Below are positions 51,189 to 59,501 of a stretch of 64,000 nt of DNA, one piece after another. The notes beneath the pieces were generated by a model. That model had not been told where the DNA came from. It made no database searches and saw only the letters and a program-made list of their open reading frames with translations. Source of the stretch: Cytobacillus suaedae. Lineage in GTDB: Bacteria; Bacillota; Bacilli; Bacillales; Bacillaceae_L. A program made the position numbers and the translations under genes. Where the stretch lies: positions 4,241,001 through 4,305,000 of the forward strand of contig CP063163.1 in the NCBI GenBank assembly GCA_014960805.1. The letters are read 5' to 3'. The stretch's first letter is position 1, and each line of letters begins with the position of its first letter.

Positions 51189-51491
51189 CTAGTGATCTAG
51201 TACCTTACCGGAGCTAATTTGTTCATTTTTACTTTCATCAATACCGTATTTACGATCAATATTGTCGCTTACTTTTGCATTAATAAAAAGAAGAACAATA
51301 AAGGTCACTACGGCGCCTTGTGCTCCCATAAAATAGTGGAACGGAAATCCGTTAATGGAGAAGCCACTTAAAGGCTCAGCAAAAAAGACAACGACAAAGG
51401 ACACGATAAACCAAATAATTAAGTAAATAATGATATTACGAGTGCGCTCACGGAAATACCCATCCGCGATTTTTTTATCAATTTTTTTCAA
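51189..51491 (-). CDS. DUF485 membrane protein, acetate symporter partner
   Basis: A 100-aa two-helix membrane protein of the DUF485 family (YIIWFIVSFVVVFFAEPLSG; FHYFMGAQGAVVTFIVLLFINAKVSDNIDRKYGID). TTG 51491 is used because GGAGGTG lies six bases upstream; the ATG at 51506 overlaps that site. It is the first gene of the acetate symporter operon, 33 bases before actP, as usual for this family pair. Confidence 0.85.
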   Translation of the reverse strand: MKKIDKKIADGYFRERTRNIIIYLIIWFIVSFVVVFFAEPLSGFSINGFPFHYFMGAQGAVVTFIVLLFINAKVSDNIDRKYGIDESKNEQISSGKVLDH

Positions 51492-51626
51492 AAGGTCCAC
51501 CTCCATTAATCTTTAACACTAGCTTGATCATGAGACGAGTAGAGTTTGGATGACCACCTACCTTTTAGTCTGGATTATTTAATATCAACCTGTTTGGTTG
51601 TGTATTACTGTTTTTAAGGAATGTAC

Positions 51627-51809
51627 TTAGCGTAGACCAAAGATGAATTTCAATGTGTCTGACAAAGGCGCAGGAAAGAGTATGATTTCAACAACGAAGT
51701 AAGCAAAGATGGATGCAAATGGTACGAGTAAAAACTGTGGACGCTTTTTTCTAAAAGCAAAGAAAAGACTTCCACCTGTTATAAGAAGGATGAAAAATAA
51801 AATTAGCAA
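51627..51809 (-). CDS. Small hypothetical membrane protein (60 aa)
   Basis: A 60-aa protein with two hydrophobic helices (ILFFILLITGGSLFFAF; FLLVPFASIFAYFVVEIILF) joined by RKKRPQ. TTG 51809 follows AGGGGG at ten bases. It ends 135 bases upstream of the DUF485 gene on the same strand. No family was recognised. Confidence 0.55.
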   Translation of the reverse strand: MLILFFILLITGGSLFFAFRKKRPQFLLVPFASIFAYFVVEIILFPAPLSDTLKFIFGLR

Positions 51810-52004
51810 TGTCGAATTACCCCCTATTTTGAAAGCGTTAACATTATAAGCCTATAGAAAGGCTTTTGTACTATAGTGATAGTGTAAAAATAGATGTGTC
51901 AATTTTGCGAAAATTCTAGTAATTAAATTATGCTTATTTCTCTGTCCACCGTCAAGAGTTGTTATATAAAAATTATTATTAAAGTTTCTACAAATTTTGC
52001 ATTA

Positions 52005-52135
52005 TGCAAAAGCGCAGGCACCTTGGTCAGCCCCGACAAGCAAATAACCTGTGCCATAAAAAGTCCGCACTTAGACTTTTTATGGCACAGGTTATTTGAC
52101 CTCGAGGTGCTAGTTGCCGGAGCTGGACTTAGTTA
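52005..52135. repeat. 25-bp perfect inverted repeat with imperfect outer arms
   Basis: Arms 52041-52065 and 52074-52098 (CAAATAACCTGTGCCATAAA plus AAGTC, and its complement) are perfectly complementary around an 8-nt loop. Outside them GCACCTTGGTCAGCCCCGACAAG and a decayed complement (GACCTCGAGGTGCTAGTTGC) extend the structure. It has no T-run of its own, is non-coding, and is 130 bases from the nearest gene. It looks like a MITE-like or repeat-derived cruciform element. Confidence 0.8.
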
Positions 52136-52183
52136 AACTTTAGACTTTGTTATACACATGGTTGCTTTTTATAATTCCTAGAC

Positions 52184-52217
52184 TATAAAAAACAGTGCCA
52201 ACATCTGCTGACACTGT
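52184..52217 (-). terminator. Intrinsic terminator of the DUF1028 gene
   Basis: Stem ACAGTG / CACTGT followed on the minus strand by six T, beside the stop at 52230. Confidence 0.72.
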
Positions 52218-52229
52218 CTGTAGAATCTA

Positions 52230-53060
52230 TTAAGCTTGTTGTTTCATATACTCTAAAATATCACGGTCAATCTTACCCTCAGCTTGTTCGCGGGCTTCAA
52301 AATTTTCTGTATGAATATATGTGGTTAGTGCTTTAAACAGGTTATCATCGATTAAATAACCTAACCTTTGAAGATGAGTTGTTAGTTCTTCCTTCACATC
52401 TCCGGTTATATCAAGGATGTTCTCTTCCTTCGTTGGTGCGAAGTATAATTGTTGTAATTGATAGATACGGATTAGTTCCTTAATTGGATCTGGATGGTCG
52501 TCTACACGAAGGTCGATGAAGCGGTCGTTATATCCGCCGTAACCACCCTTTTCTTTTACAACCAGTAAAGCGGCCGATTGCATACCGCGACTATCTCCAC
52601 CTGCTGCTTGGCCTGCATCTAGTGCAGCTAATAAACGCTCCGCAAGGGTACCCTCTGTTGCTTGAAAAGTGCTTGCCATTGCTTGAACTGTTTCTTCACT
52701 CACTAGAATGTTTCCTTGTGCAGCAAAGTTTTCTCCAGCGATTCCGCCTGCCCAGTCATAGCATTTTTCTCCTGTAAAGGTTGCCGAATTCCCATTTGCA
52801 TCCACAATTCCAGCTTGTCTTAATTCCCTTTGATCGTCATTAGATGTAAGGATATCTAGCGTTTCTTGCGCACTTTTACCTGATGCCATTAAGTCCAGTC
52901 CGTTTGGTCCATATGATGTGTTGGCATACGATTGAGTAGCTACCGCACCAACTCCAGCTACTGCCCAAGGAACGACTGCTCCTACACCTAAAAATTTCGA
53001 TTGTGTGGCAATTCCTAACTCTTTTGTTTTCGGGTCGAATCCTACGATTGAAAATGTCAT
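52230..53060 (-). CDS. DUF1028 domain protein (Ntn-hydrolase-like)
   Basis: A 276-aa protein. Residues 1-220 match DUF1028, an Ntn-hydrolase-like fold: TFSIVGFDPKTKELGIATQSKFLGVGAVVPWA, ATQSYANTSYGPNGLDLM, QGNILV, and DSRGMQSAALLVV. A helical C-terminal domain follows, resembling a peptidoglycan- or partner-binding tail. The enzymatic activity is not established. AAGGAGG lies before the ATG. It is transcribed alone. Confidence 0.87.
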   Translation of the reverse strand: MTFSIVGFDPKTKELGIATQSKFLGVGAVVPWAVAGVGAVATQSYANTSYGPNGLDLMASGKSAQETLDILTSNDDQRELRQAGIVDANGNSATFTGEKCYDWAGGIAGENFAAQGNILVSEETVQAMASTFQATEGTLAERLLAALDAGQAAGGDSRGMQSAALLVVKEKGGYGGYNDRFIDLRVDDHPDPIKELIRIYQLQQLYFAPTKEENILDITGDVKEELTTHLQRLGYLIDDNLFKALTTYIHTENFEAREQAEGKIDRDILEYMKQQA

Positions 53061-53179
53061 GATTTTTGGCCTCCTTATTGGTTTAGTTATAGAAAATTGG
53101 GTTTGAAAAATTAGTTTGGGTATATAATTTGATAGATTTACCTATTATTAGGCTTTTCATTTTTCATATAATCTGAGTT

Positions 53180-53292
53180 ATTCGCGGAAAAGGTTACTAT
53201 TCTCGCGTAAATATAAAAATACTCGCGTACTACGCTAAAATGTTCGCCCCTCTAGAAAAATACTCGTCTTTCTCGCTGTAATATTCGTATTC
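53180..53292. repeat. Six-unit array of AATACTCGCG-type words, 20-21 bp period
   Basis: TCG(C/T) words with preceding AATA/CTAT occur with their C at 53183, 53204, 53224, 53245, 53265 and 53286, spacings 21, 20, 21, 20, 21. An off-phase TCG also occurs at 53274. In reverse complement the word is CGCGAGTATT, the same as in the 18627-18742 array. It lies in the spacer between DUF1028 and pcp. Confidence 0.75.
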
Positions 53293-53295
53293 CCC

Positions 53296-53901
53296 TTAAT
53301 CTAGTACTTCAATCATATACCTAACTGCTTGTTCTAGATCGGTACTAGACCAACTTGGTAGTTTCGGATGTTTCACAGCTAGCTCATGTGAAGCTGGGAT
53401 ATGAATAAATCCAGCACGCACGTTGTTTAGACCTTCCTTTTCAATCTTATGTAACACGGAGTACATCACGTTATTACAAAGATAAGTGCCTGCTGAATTT
53501 GAGATGTTAGCTGGAAGTCCTTTTTCCTGAAGTGTATCTACGAAACGGCGGATTGGTAGGGTTGAAAAATAACCCGCTGGTCCTTCTTCTTCAATCGGAG
53601 AATCTTGTAGTTTTACACCACGGTTGTCTGCTTCACCATCGCGCACATTGATTGCGATTCGCTCAGGAGTCATTTTTGAACGGCCACCTGCTAACCCTAG
53701 ATTGATAACAACATCTGGTTGAACTTCTGTAAAATATTCTAAGCACTTTACCGCTGATTCTGCAAAATCAACAGGTAGAATCTTACCTACAATTTGATAT
53801 CCCCCGATGGTTTGACCATCTAATGCGTTTACAATTTGCTCAGTTGGGTTGATGGGAAATCCTAAGAACGGTTCAAAGCCTGTTAGTAGTAATGTTTTCA
53901 T
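53296..53901 (-). CDS. pcp: Pyroglutamyl-peptidase I
   Basis: A 201-aa C15 cysteine peptidase that removes N-terminal pyroglutamate. The triad is visible: Glu in PERIAIN (about 79), Cys in SAGTYLCNNVMY (about 142) and His in GFIHIPASHE (about 165). N-terminus LLLTGFEPFLGFPINPT is family-specific. It is downstream of the paired chromate transporters on the same strand, but 65 bases and a hairpin separate them. Confidence 0.95.
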   Translation of the reverse strand: MKTLLLTGFEPFLGFPINPTEQIVNALDGQTIGGYQIVGKILPVDFAESAVKCLEYFTEVQPDVVINLGLAGGRSKMTPERIAINVRDGEADNRGVKLQDSPIEEEGPAGYFSTLPIRRFVDTLQEKGLPANISNSAGTYLCNNVMYSVLHKIEKEGLNNVRAGFIHIPASHELAVKHPKLPSWSSTDLEQAVRYMIEVLD

Positions 53902-53965
53902 AATTGTCTGTCACCTTTCACTTTAGATGAAGGTCAGGCTATGTATGCCTGACCTCTATATTTTT

Positions 53966-54493
53966 TTATAAAAATAACGCTCCGTATCCTAGTGCGCCTA
54001 CAATCACATAGGCTGGGTGCACTTTCCATTTTTCCATTAATAGAAAGCTTGCTACGATTAGAAATAGTGTTTGCCAAGTGCCAGTGTCTTCGTAAGATGT
54101 GATAAAGAAACGAATCGCCATTAGTCCTAGAAGAACTGCAATGGTTGGGCGAATGTAGTTTGTCATTCGCTTTACTTTCGGTGAGTCTTTGAATTTATAA
54201 AGTAATCCGAGTAAGCCGATCATGAGGATAAGCGATGGTGCAACTGTTGCAAAGACTGCAACAACGGCTCCCAGTACACCGGCTTCTGCAAAGCCAATGT
54301 ACCCAGCCATTTTCGTTGCAATAGGTCCTGGTAACGCATTCCCTAGAGCAAGTACCTCACTGAATTCATTAACCGTTAGCCACCCATAATTGTGAACAAC
54401 TTCATTTTCAACAAGGGGAATCGATGCTGGTCCGCCACCATAGCCTAGGATTCCTGGTATGAAGAAGGCGAGAAAGAGTTGCCAGTAGATCAA
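53966..54493 (-). CDS. Chromate transporter subunit (ChrA-like, short form)
   Basis: A 175-aa membrane protein with about five helices, one half of a two-gene CHR-family transporter. The conserved motif is FFIPGILGYGGGPASIPLVENEVV near the N-terminus, then ALGNALPGPIATKMAGYIG. It overlaps the upstream half by four bases. Position before pcp and the ywrCD-like genes resembles B. subtilis ywrA/ywrB. The substrate is presumed to be chromate or sulfate-like anions. Confidence 0.88.
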   Translation of the reverse strand: MIYWQLFLAFFIPGILGYGGGPASIPLVENEVVHNYGWLTVNEFSEVLALGNALPGPIATKMAGYIGFAEAGVLGAVVAVFATVAPSLILMIGLLGLLYKFKDSPKVKRMTNYIRPTIAVLLGLMAIRFFITSYEDTGTWQTLFLIVASFLLMEKWKVHPAYVIVGALGYGALFL

Positions 54494-55053
54494 TTTGACG
54501 TCCCCCCTTCTTTCACTTCTTGCTTATCCTTTTTGAAAATTGCTGCAGCTAATAGAATTGCAATAATTATTCCTGGATGCATGCCAAAGCCTTCTAAAAG
54601 GACTAAGCTTATAACACCAAGAATAGCTACTTTAAGCCAACCAAGTCCCTTTTTAGCACCATCAAGAAACTGCCAAGTTAATACTGCTAACATAACACCA
54701 ACAACCGGGACAACTGCTTTTGTCATGCCAGCAACCCATGGTTGATCCTTAAAGGAAGTTAAAGATGTTAATAAAATAATCATTAGAATAATCGTTGGGA
54801 CAATCGTTGCCATGATTGCATTAATCATCCCCAGTACGCCAGCTACACGATAGCCGATATACCCAGCCATTTTTGTAGCAATCGGACCAGGCAATGTATT
54901 ACCAAGAGCCAGTACATCAGTAAACTCATCATTGTTCATCCATTTGTACGTGTCGACTACTTCCTTATGAACAAGAGGAATGGACGACGGTCCACCACCG
55001 TACCCTAATATACCTACCTTAAAAAAAGCTAAAAATAAATGCCAATGCTTCAT
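54490..55053 (-). CDS. Chromate transporter subunit (ChrA-like, short form)
   Basis: A 187-aa partner of the preceding protein with the same motifs: FFKVGILGYGGGPSSIPLVHKEVV and ALGNTLPGPIATKMAGYIGY. The two are homologous halves of the CHR fold and presumably form a heterodimer in the membrane. Overlap with the next gene by ATGA supports translational coupling. Confidence 0.88.
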   Translation of the reverse strand: MKHWHLFLAFFKVGILGYGGGPSSIPLVHKEVVDTYKWMNNDEFTDVLALGNTLPGPIATKMAGYIGYRVAGVLGMINAIMATIVPTIILMIILLTSLTSFKDQPWVAGMTKAVVPVVGVMLAVLTWQFLDGAKKGLGWLKVAILGVISLVLLEGFGMHPGIIIAILLAAAIFKKDKQEVKEGGTSN

Positions 55054-55107
55054 AAAAAATCCCTTCTTCGCGAGAGACCTGCCCTCTGTTGTTGTACCGC
55101 TTTGATG

Positions 55108-55257
55108 TGATGAGGGTCAGTCCCTCATTGTTTTAACGCATTACTGTGGCGGGGGTCTGACCCCCGCCCGTTTAACGCATCACCGCATCGGGGGCCTGAC
55201 CCCCACTCATTTAACGCATCACCGCATCGGGGGCCTGACCACCGGTGCTTTAAAGCA
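55108..55257. repeat. GGGGGTCAGGCCCC palindromic repeat, three to four units
   Basis: Units contain GGGGGTCTGACCCCC, GGGGGCCTGACCCC and GGGGGCCTGACCACC, each followed by TTTAACGCATCACCGCATC-type spacers and ending GGTGCTTTAAAGCA. The block lies between the gamma-glutamyltransferase stop and the chromate transporter start. It is the longest block of this family in the window. Confidence 0.87.
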
Positions 55258-56868
55258 TTAATAGGCTGCGATTGAGCCGTCAGTTCTTGATTCTGTTCCA
55301 CCTGAAAGAACGCCTGTTTTAGGGTCACGCCAGATGATTTGGCCACGTCCGAAGCCACCTGTGTCTAGGGCTACTTCAATTTTGTGACCTTTTCTTGCTA
55401 GTGCCTGTGCAATGTGGCTTGGGAAGGTTGGTTCAACTTGAACAGTTTTGCCTTCCATCCACTGCCATCTAGCTGCATCAAGGGCTGCTTGTGGGTTTAG
55501 GTTAAAGTCAATTGTATTCATTATTACTTGTGCGTGTCCTTGTGGTTGCATATATCCACCCATTACACCGAATGGTCCAACTGCTTCATTGTCTTTTGTT
55601 AAGAAGCCAGGGATGATTGTATGGAATGTTTTCTTGCCTGGTTCTAATGCGTTATCATGCTCTGGATCTAATGAGAAATCTGCTCCGCGGTTTTGAAGAG
55701 CAATCCCTGTGCCAGGTACAACAATTCCTGAACCAAAGCCCATGTAGTTACTTTGGATGAATGAGACCATGTTTCCTTCTTCATCAGCTGTTGCTAGATA
55801 GACTGTTCCACCACTAGGAGGTGTACCTGGTTCTGGAGTTAGTGCTTCTTCTCCAATTAAACTTCTACGTGCAGCAGCGAATTCCTCTGATAATAACTGC
55901 TCTGACGTTACTTTCATTTTTTCAGGATCCGTTACATATTTCTTACCATCTACAAATGCTAGTTTCATTGTTTCGATTTGCTTGTGGTATGTATCAACTG
56001 ATTCTTTTTCATTTAGTTCATAGCCTTTCATCATGTTCAGTGCCATTAAAGCAACAATTCCTTGGCCATTTGGTGGAATCTCCCACACATCATAGCCACG
56101 GTAGTTTACCTTGATTGGTTCAACCCACTCCGGCTTATAATCAGCTAAGTCTTCTTTTGAAATAAATCCACCATGAGTTTTAGAGAACTCATCAATTTTG
56201 TCTGCTAACTCACCACGATAAAAACTTTCTGCATTTGTTTCAGCAATTGAGCGTAGTGTGCTTGCATGTCCTTCTGATTTCCACATTTCTCCGACACCTG
56301 GCGCTTTTCCTTCTGGAGCAAATGTTTCAAACCAACCTTTGTATTCATCGCCTTTAAAAATCTCTTTATAACGTTTGTATCCGCCATTCCAATACTTCGC
56401 TAGAATTGGTGAAAGTGGATACCCTTTTTCAGCATATTCAATTGCAGGCTGTAACACTTCTGATAATGGAAGCTTACCAAACTTTCTTGAAAGCTCTGCC
56501 CATGCTGCCGGTACACCTGGTACTGTTACTGGAGTTAAACCGAATGTTGGCATTTTTTCATGGCCTTTTTCTTTTACTGCTTCTATTGAAATGCTTTTGG
56601 GTGCTGGACCACTTGCATTTAAACCGTGTAGCTCGCCTTTTACCCAAACAAGAGCAAATGCATCTCCACCGATACCGTTTGATGTTGGTTCAACAACGGT
56701 TAGGCATGCAGCAGTAGCAATGGCTGCATCAATTGCGTTTCCGCCTTTTTTCAAAATATCCAATCCAGCTTGAGCAGCTAGTGGCTGTGATGTTGCTACC
56801 ATTCCATTTTTTGCGAATGTAGTTGTTCTTTGTGATGGATACGGATGGTTCAAGTAATCAAAGTTCAT
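55258..56868 (-). CDS. ywrD: Gamma-glutamyltransferase family protein (YwrD-like)
   Basis: A 536-aa Ntn-hydrolase of the gamma-glutamyltransferase family. Large subunit: MVATSQPLAAQAGLDILKKGGNAIDAAIATAACLTVVEPTSNGIGGD. Autocleavage and nucleophile Thr lies in SGGTVYLATADEEGNMVSFIQSNY (about residue 350). GGYMQPQGHAQVIMN follows near 435. It has no signal peptide, unlike the secreted Ggt, and fits the cytoplasmic YwrD type. The divergent Lrp-type regulator and the chromate pair recreate ywrABCD. Role: breakdown of gamma-glutamyl compounds such as glutathione conjugates (family knowledge). Confidence 0.93.
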   Translation of the reverse strand: MNFDYLNHPYPSQRTTTFAKNGMVATSQPLAAQAGLDILKKGGNAIDAAIATAACLTVVEPTSNGIGGDAFALVWVKGELHGLNASGPAPKSISIEAVKEKGHEKMPTFGLTPVTVPGVPAAWAELSRKFGKLPLSEVLQPAIEYAEKGYPLSPILAKYWNGGYKRYKEIFKGDEYKGWFETFAPEGKAPGVGEMWKSEGHASTLRSIAETNAESFYRGELADKIDEFSKTHGGFISKEDLADYKPEWVEPIKVNYRGYDVWEIPPNGQGIVALMALNMMKGYELNEKESVDTYHKQIETMKLAFVDGKKYVTDPEKMKVTSEQLLSEEFAAARRSLIGEEALTPEPGTPPSGGTVYLATADEEGNMVSFIQSNYMGFGSGIVVPGTGIALQNRGADFSLDPEHDNALEPGKKTFHTIIPGFLTKDNEAVGPFGVMGGYMQPQGHAQVIMNTIDFNLNPQAALDAARWQWMEGKTVQVEPTFPSHIAQALARKGHKIEVALDTGGFGRGQIIWRDPKTGVLSGGTESRTDGSIAAY

Positions 56869-56922
56869 AATACAAGTTCCCCCTAAATTTATATGGATGT
56901 TAATTTGACTAATTACCTTCCC

Positions 56923-56956
56923 TTTGTTAATTTATTTTTTAAAAACAATTAACAAA
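56923..56956. promoter_or_regulatory. Palindrome in the divergent ggt / Lrp promoter region
   Basis: A perfect 10-bp inverted repeat (TTTGTTAATT / AATTAACAAA) with a 14-base AT centre. It sits between the divergent starts of the gamma-glutamyltransferase and the Lrp-type regulator, a placement expected for an autoregulatory Lrp/AsnC operator. Not a terminator for either gene. Confidence 0.5.
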
Positions 56957-57102
56957 CGGAACTAACAGATACTTATAATTATAGTAGAGTTAAAGTTAAT
57001 ATTCCAATAGTTTAATCAAATAAACTTAATATTTTATTGTGAGAAGTTAAGTTCATACGGTAAGATAGACATGCTGATATTTTAAAAAAGTTGGTGAACT
57101 CT

Positions 57103-57552
57103 TTGAAGCTTGATGAAATAGATAAAAAAATACTTCAACTCTTAACTGAAAATGGTAGGATGTCCTATGTTGATATTGGAAAAGAACTAAATTTATCAAG
57201 GGTAGCAATCCGTGAACGAGTCAATCAACTAATGGAAAACGGTGTGATTGAAAAATTTTCAGTCGTGATCAACTCTGAAAAGGTTGGAAAAGGGGTTTCT
57301 GCATTTTTCGAAGTAGATTGTGAACCTGCATCATTAGTTAGGGTGGCTGAAGCATTAGCGAATAACCCTCAGGTGGCAAGCTGTTACCAGATGACTGGCC
57401 CTAGTACATTACATATGCATGTTCTTGTAGAGGATTTTGTAAAGTTAGAGAACTTTATAAACGAGGAACTTTACAGTTTAGAAGGAATTACGAGGGTAGA
57501 GAGTCATATTTTATTACGTCGCTTTAAAAGTAGAACAGGCTTAAAATTATAA
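57103..57552 (+). CDS. ywrC: Lrp/AsnC family transcriptional regulator (YwrC-like)
   Basis: A 149-aa regulator with an N-terminal HTH (KLDEIDKKILQLLTENGRMSYVDIGKELNLSRVAIRERVNQLMENGVI) and a C-terminal RAM ligand-binding domain (about 65-149). TTG 57103 is preferred, with GGTGA just upstream; TTG 57091 is also in frame. It is divergent from ywrD-like ggt and presumably controls it and/or itself. Confidence 0.88.
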   Translation: MKLDEIDKKILQLLTENGRMSYVDIGKELNLSRVAIRERVNQLMENGVIEKFSVVINSEKVGKGVSAFFEVDCEPASLVRVAEALANNPQVASCYQMTGPSTLHMHVLVEDFVKLENFINEELYSLEGITRVESHILLRRFKSRTGLKL

Positions 57553-57592
57553 AAAGACTTTAAGGTATCTTAGTACCATAAAGTCTTTTTAT
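57551..57592. terminator. Bidirectional terminator
   Basis: Stem AAAAAGACTTTA / TAAAGTCTTTTT with a 16-nt loop containing a GGTAT/AGTACC pairing. It serves the Lrp gene and the small gene at 57595. Confidence 0.83.
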
Positions 57593-57594
57593 TT

Positions 57595-57744
57595 TTATTC
57601 CGGATAACCGCAGTTACCTTCCTTCGTTTCTTCAAGAGATGTTTTGTTGTCTGCGTGCTCTCTGTCACTATACTCAGGATAAGCAGCATTTCCTTCATTT
57701 GTTTTCTGAAATTGTTCATTTCTACCTTGGTTCTTTTCTGGCAT
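57595..57744 (-). CDS. Small hypothetical protein (49 aa)
   Basis: A 49-aa hydrophilic peptide (MPEKNQGRNEQFQKTNEGNA... ending TKEGNCGYPE). GAAAGGG lies upstream of the ATG and a terminator follows directly. It is probably disordered; the composition resembles small spore-associated peptides, but I cannot assign a family. Confidence 0.55.
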   Translation of the reverse strand: MPEKNQGRNEQFQKTNEGNAAYPEYSDREHADNKTSLEETKEGNCGYPE

Positions 57745-57811
57745 TAGTATCACCCTTTCCTACATATTCGTATGTAGTTTGCGTGGGTGAGGCAATTTTT
57801 AAACAGAAAGG

Positions 57812-58591
57812 TTATTCTGTTAACTCTTTCTTTCTAAAAATCTGTGCAGCAAGAACTAATAACATTATAACTAGAGCAAGTGATACAGTTAATACTAATG
57901 TAAAATGATCTCCTACTGATTCTGTCATAAATATAGAGTATGAGTGGCTTGAAAGGTTCGCCGGAGACCAGGTCATCCATTTTGACAGAAGAGAAGTAAT
58001 CGCTGATAGTAGGATAGCTGTAACAATTGTGACGAATGCAACAATCCCACTGCTTTTTAAAAATGAACTAAATAGCACGGTAATTGTCACGAGAAATGCA
58101 AGCCACACAAAATAAACAAGTGATCCATTAATTAACGTTGAAAAGGCAATGTCACCAATCAGTAGATTTGTATAGTACCATGAAGCAATCATTCCTAAAA
58201 AGAATGAAATGCCTGTTAGTAATACCGCACTCAGCCATTTCGCTGTAATGTAAGATGTAAATGAAACTGGTTTTACTAGAATCATCCCAACTACACCACT
58301 ACTTCTTTCACCTGCAATAATCCCCATAAACCCTAGAGCTAAAACAAGAACTCCAATTTGGCCATATTGACCAAGTGTCCCGATTAAAACTTCTGGGCTT
58401 GACGGCACTGGGATTTCCATGACCGCTCCTTCTGGTAGCTCACCAGCTGCTTCAAGAATTTGAGGTAAGTAATAGCTCGTTACGGGTTGCATAATCCCAA
58501 GAAGAATAAATACTAGAGGCATCCATAGTAGTTTGAAATTGCGACTCATTTCAACCCATTCTTTTTTAAACAACACAAACCATTGACTCAT
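57812..58591 (-). CDS. ABC transporter permease (YxlG-like)
   Basis: A 259-aa ABC-2 type permease with six membrane helices (about 22-40, 72-95, 113-135, 148-170, 178-200, 231-252). GERSSGVVGMILVKPVSFTSYITAKWLSA is a typical ABC-2 segment. It overlaps the ATPase gene by four bases (ATGA). The set of PLDc_N protein, ATPase and permease matches B. subtilis yxlEFG, which there accompanies the sigma-Y genes; no sigma factor is present here. Confidence 0.87.
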   Translation of the reverse strand: MSQWFVLFKKEWVEMSRNFKLLWMPLVFILLGIMQPVTSYYLPQILEAAGELPEGAVMEIPVPSSPEVLIGTLGQYGQIGVLVLALGFMGIIAGERSSGVVGMILVKPVSFTSYITAKWLSAVLLTGISFFLGMIASWYYTNLLIGDIAFSTLINGSLVYFVWLAFLVTITVLFSSFLKSSGIVAFVTIVTAILLSAITSLLSKWMTWSPANLSSHSYSIFMTESVGDHFTLVLTVSLALVIMLLVLAAQIFRKKELTE

Positions 58592-59499
58592 GATTTTACC
58601 ACCTTCATAAATAAATCTTCTAATGACGTTTGCCCTACCGAGAAAGATGTAATTGGGATATTTTTTGTAGAGATATCTTGGATTAGCTTCGTTCTTGCCT
58701 GTTCAATATCTGTTACGACTATTGTAGCTGTTCGACCATCTGTATTCACGTTAACATTTGATACCCATTCATTCTCTTTTACGCTTTCAAGCCAACTCCC
58801 GATATTTTCATCTGCAGATACCGTTAATAACGGTTGTTGATGATTGCGTCTAAGCTCTTGTAACGTTCCTTCTAATGCAACCTCACCCTTGCGGATAATG
58901 ACAATATCATCGCAAACCTCTTCTGCATCATGCAGTACATGTGTTGAGAAGAGGATGGTGGTTTGCTTTTTAAGCTCTCTCATCATTTCAATCACTTCAC
59001 GACGCCCAACTGGATCAAGAGCTGAAACGGGTTCATCTAGCATGATTAGCCTTGGATTATGAATCATCGTTTGCGCAATCCCTAAACGTTGTTTCATTCC
59101 CCCTGAAAACCCGCGAATTCTCTTTTTCTTTGCATCTACTAAACCAACTAATTCTAGTAATTCATCTGCTTTGGCTCTTGCCTCTTTTTTTGATAAGTGA
59201 GCTAACTGTCCAACGTATACTAAAAATTCCTCTGCCGTCATCCAGTTATAAAATACCGGGTGCTGCGGTAAGTAACCGATATGCTGACGGTGATCCCCTT
59301 TTTCCATTCCTGTAAATTGAATAGAACCGCTAGTAGGTTTTATAATACCAGCAAGCATTCGCAATGTTGTTGTTTTCCCTGCACCATTTGGACCAAGTAA
59401 TGCAAAACAGCTTCCTTTTTTTATATTAAAAGAAACATTGTTAACTGCCGTATCTTTTCCGAACGTTTTTGTTAAATTATTTATGGTCACTAATGGCAT
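58588..59499 (-). CDS. ABC transporter ATP-binding protein (YxlF-like)
   Basis: A 303-aa ATPase: Walker A LLGPNGAGKTTTLRML (about 34), Q-loop GYLPQHPVFYNW, signature RGFSGGMKQRLGIAQ (about 135), Walker B RLIMLDEPVSALDP (about 157) and switch His in FSTHVLHDAE. A C-terminal 80-residue extension is typical of drug-export ABC-2 ATPases. It starts two bases after the stop of the PLDc_N gene. Confidence 0.94.
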   Translation of the reverse strand: MPLVTINNLTKTFGKDTAVNNVSFNIKKGSCFALLGPNGAGKTTTLRMLAGIIKPTSGSIQFTGMEKGDHRQHIGYLPQHPVFYNWMTAEEFLVYVGQLAHLSKKEARAKADELLELVGLVDAKKKRIRGFSGGMKQRLGIAQTMIHNPRLIMLDEPVSALDPVGRREVIEMMRELKKQTTILFSTHVLHDAEEVCDDIVIIRKGEVALEGTLQELRRNHQQPLLTVSADENIGSWLESVKENEWVSNVNVNTDGRTATIVVTDIEQARTKLIQDISTKNIPITSFSVGQTSLEDLFMKVVKS

Positions 59500-59501
59500 A
59501 T

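Noticed and set aside
53928-53956. Hairpin GGTCAGGC / GCCTGACC between the chromate transporter and pcp genes
   Set aside because: It resembles the core of the palindromic family but lacks its flanks, and has no T-run on the transcribed strand. It may be a decayed unit or an RNA-stabilising stem; not enough to call.
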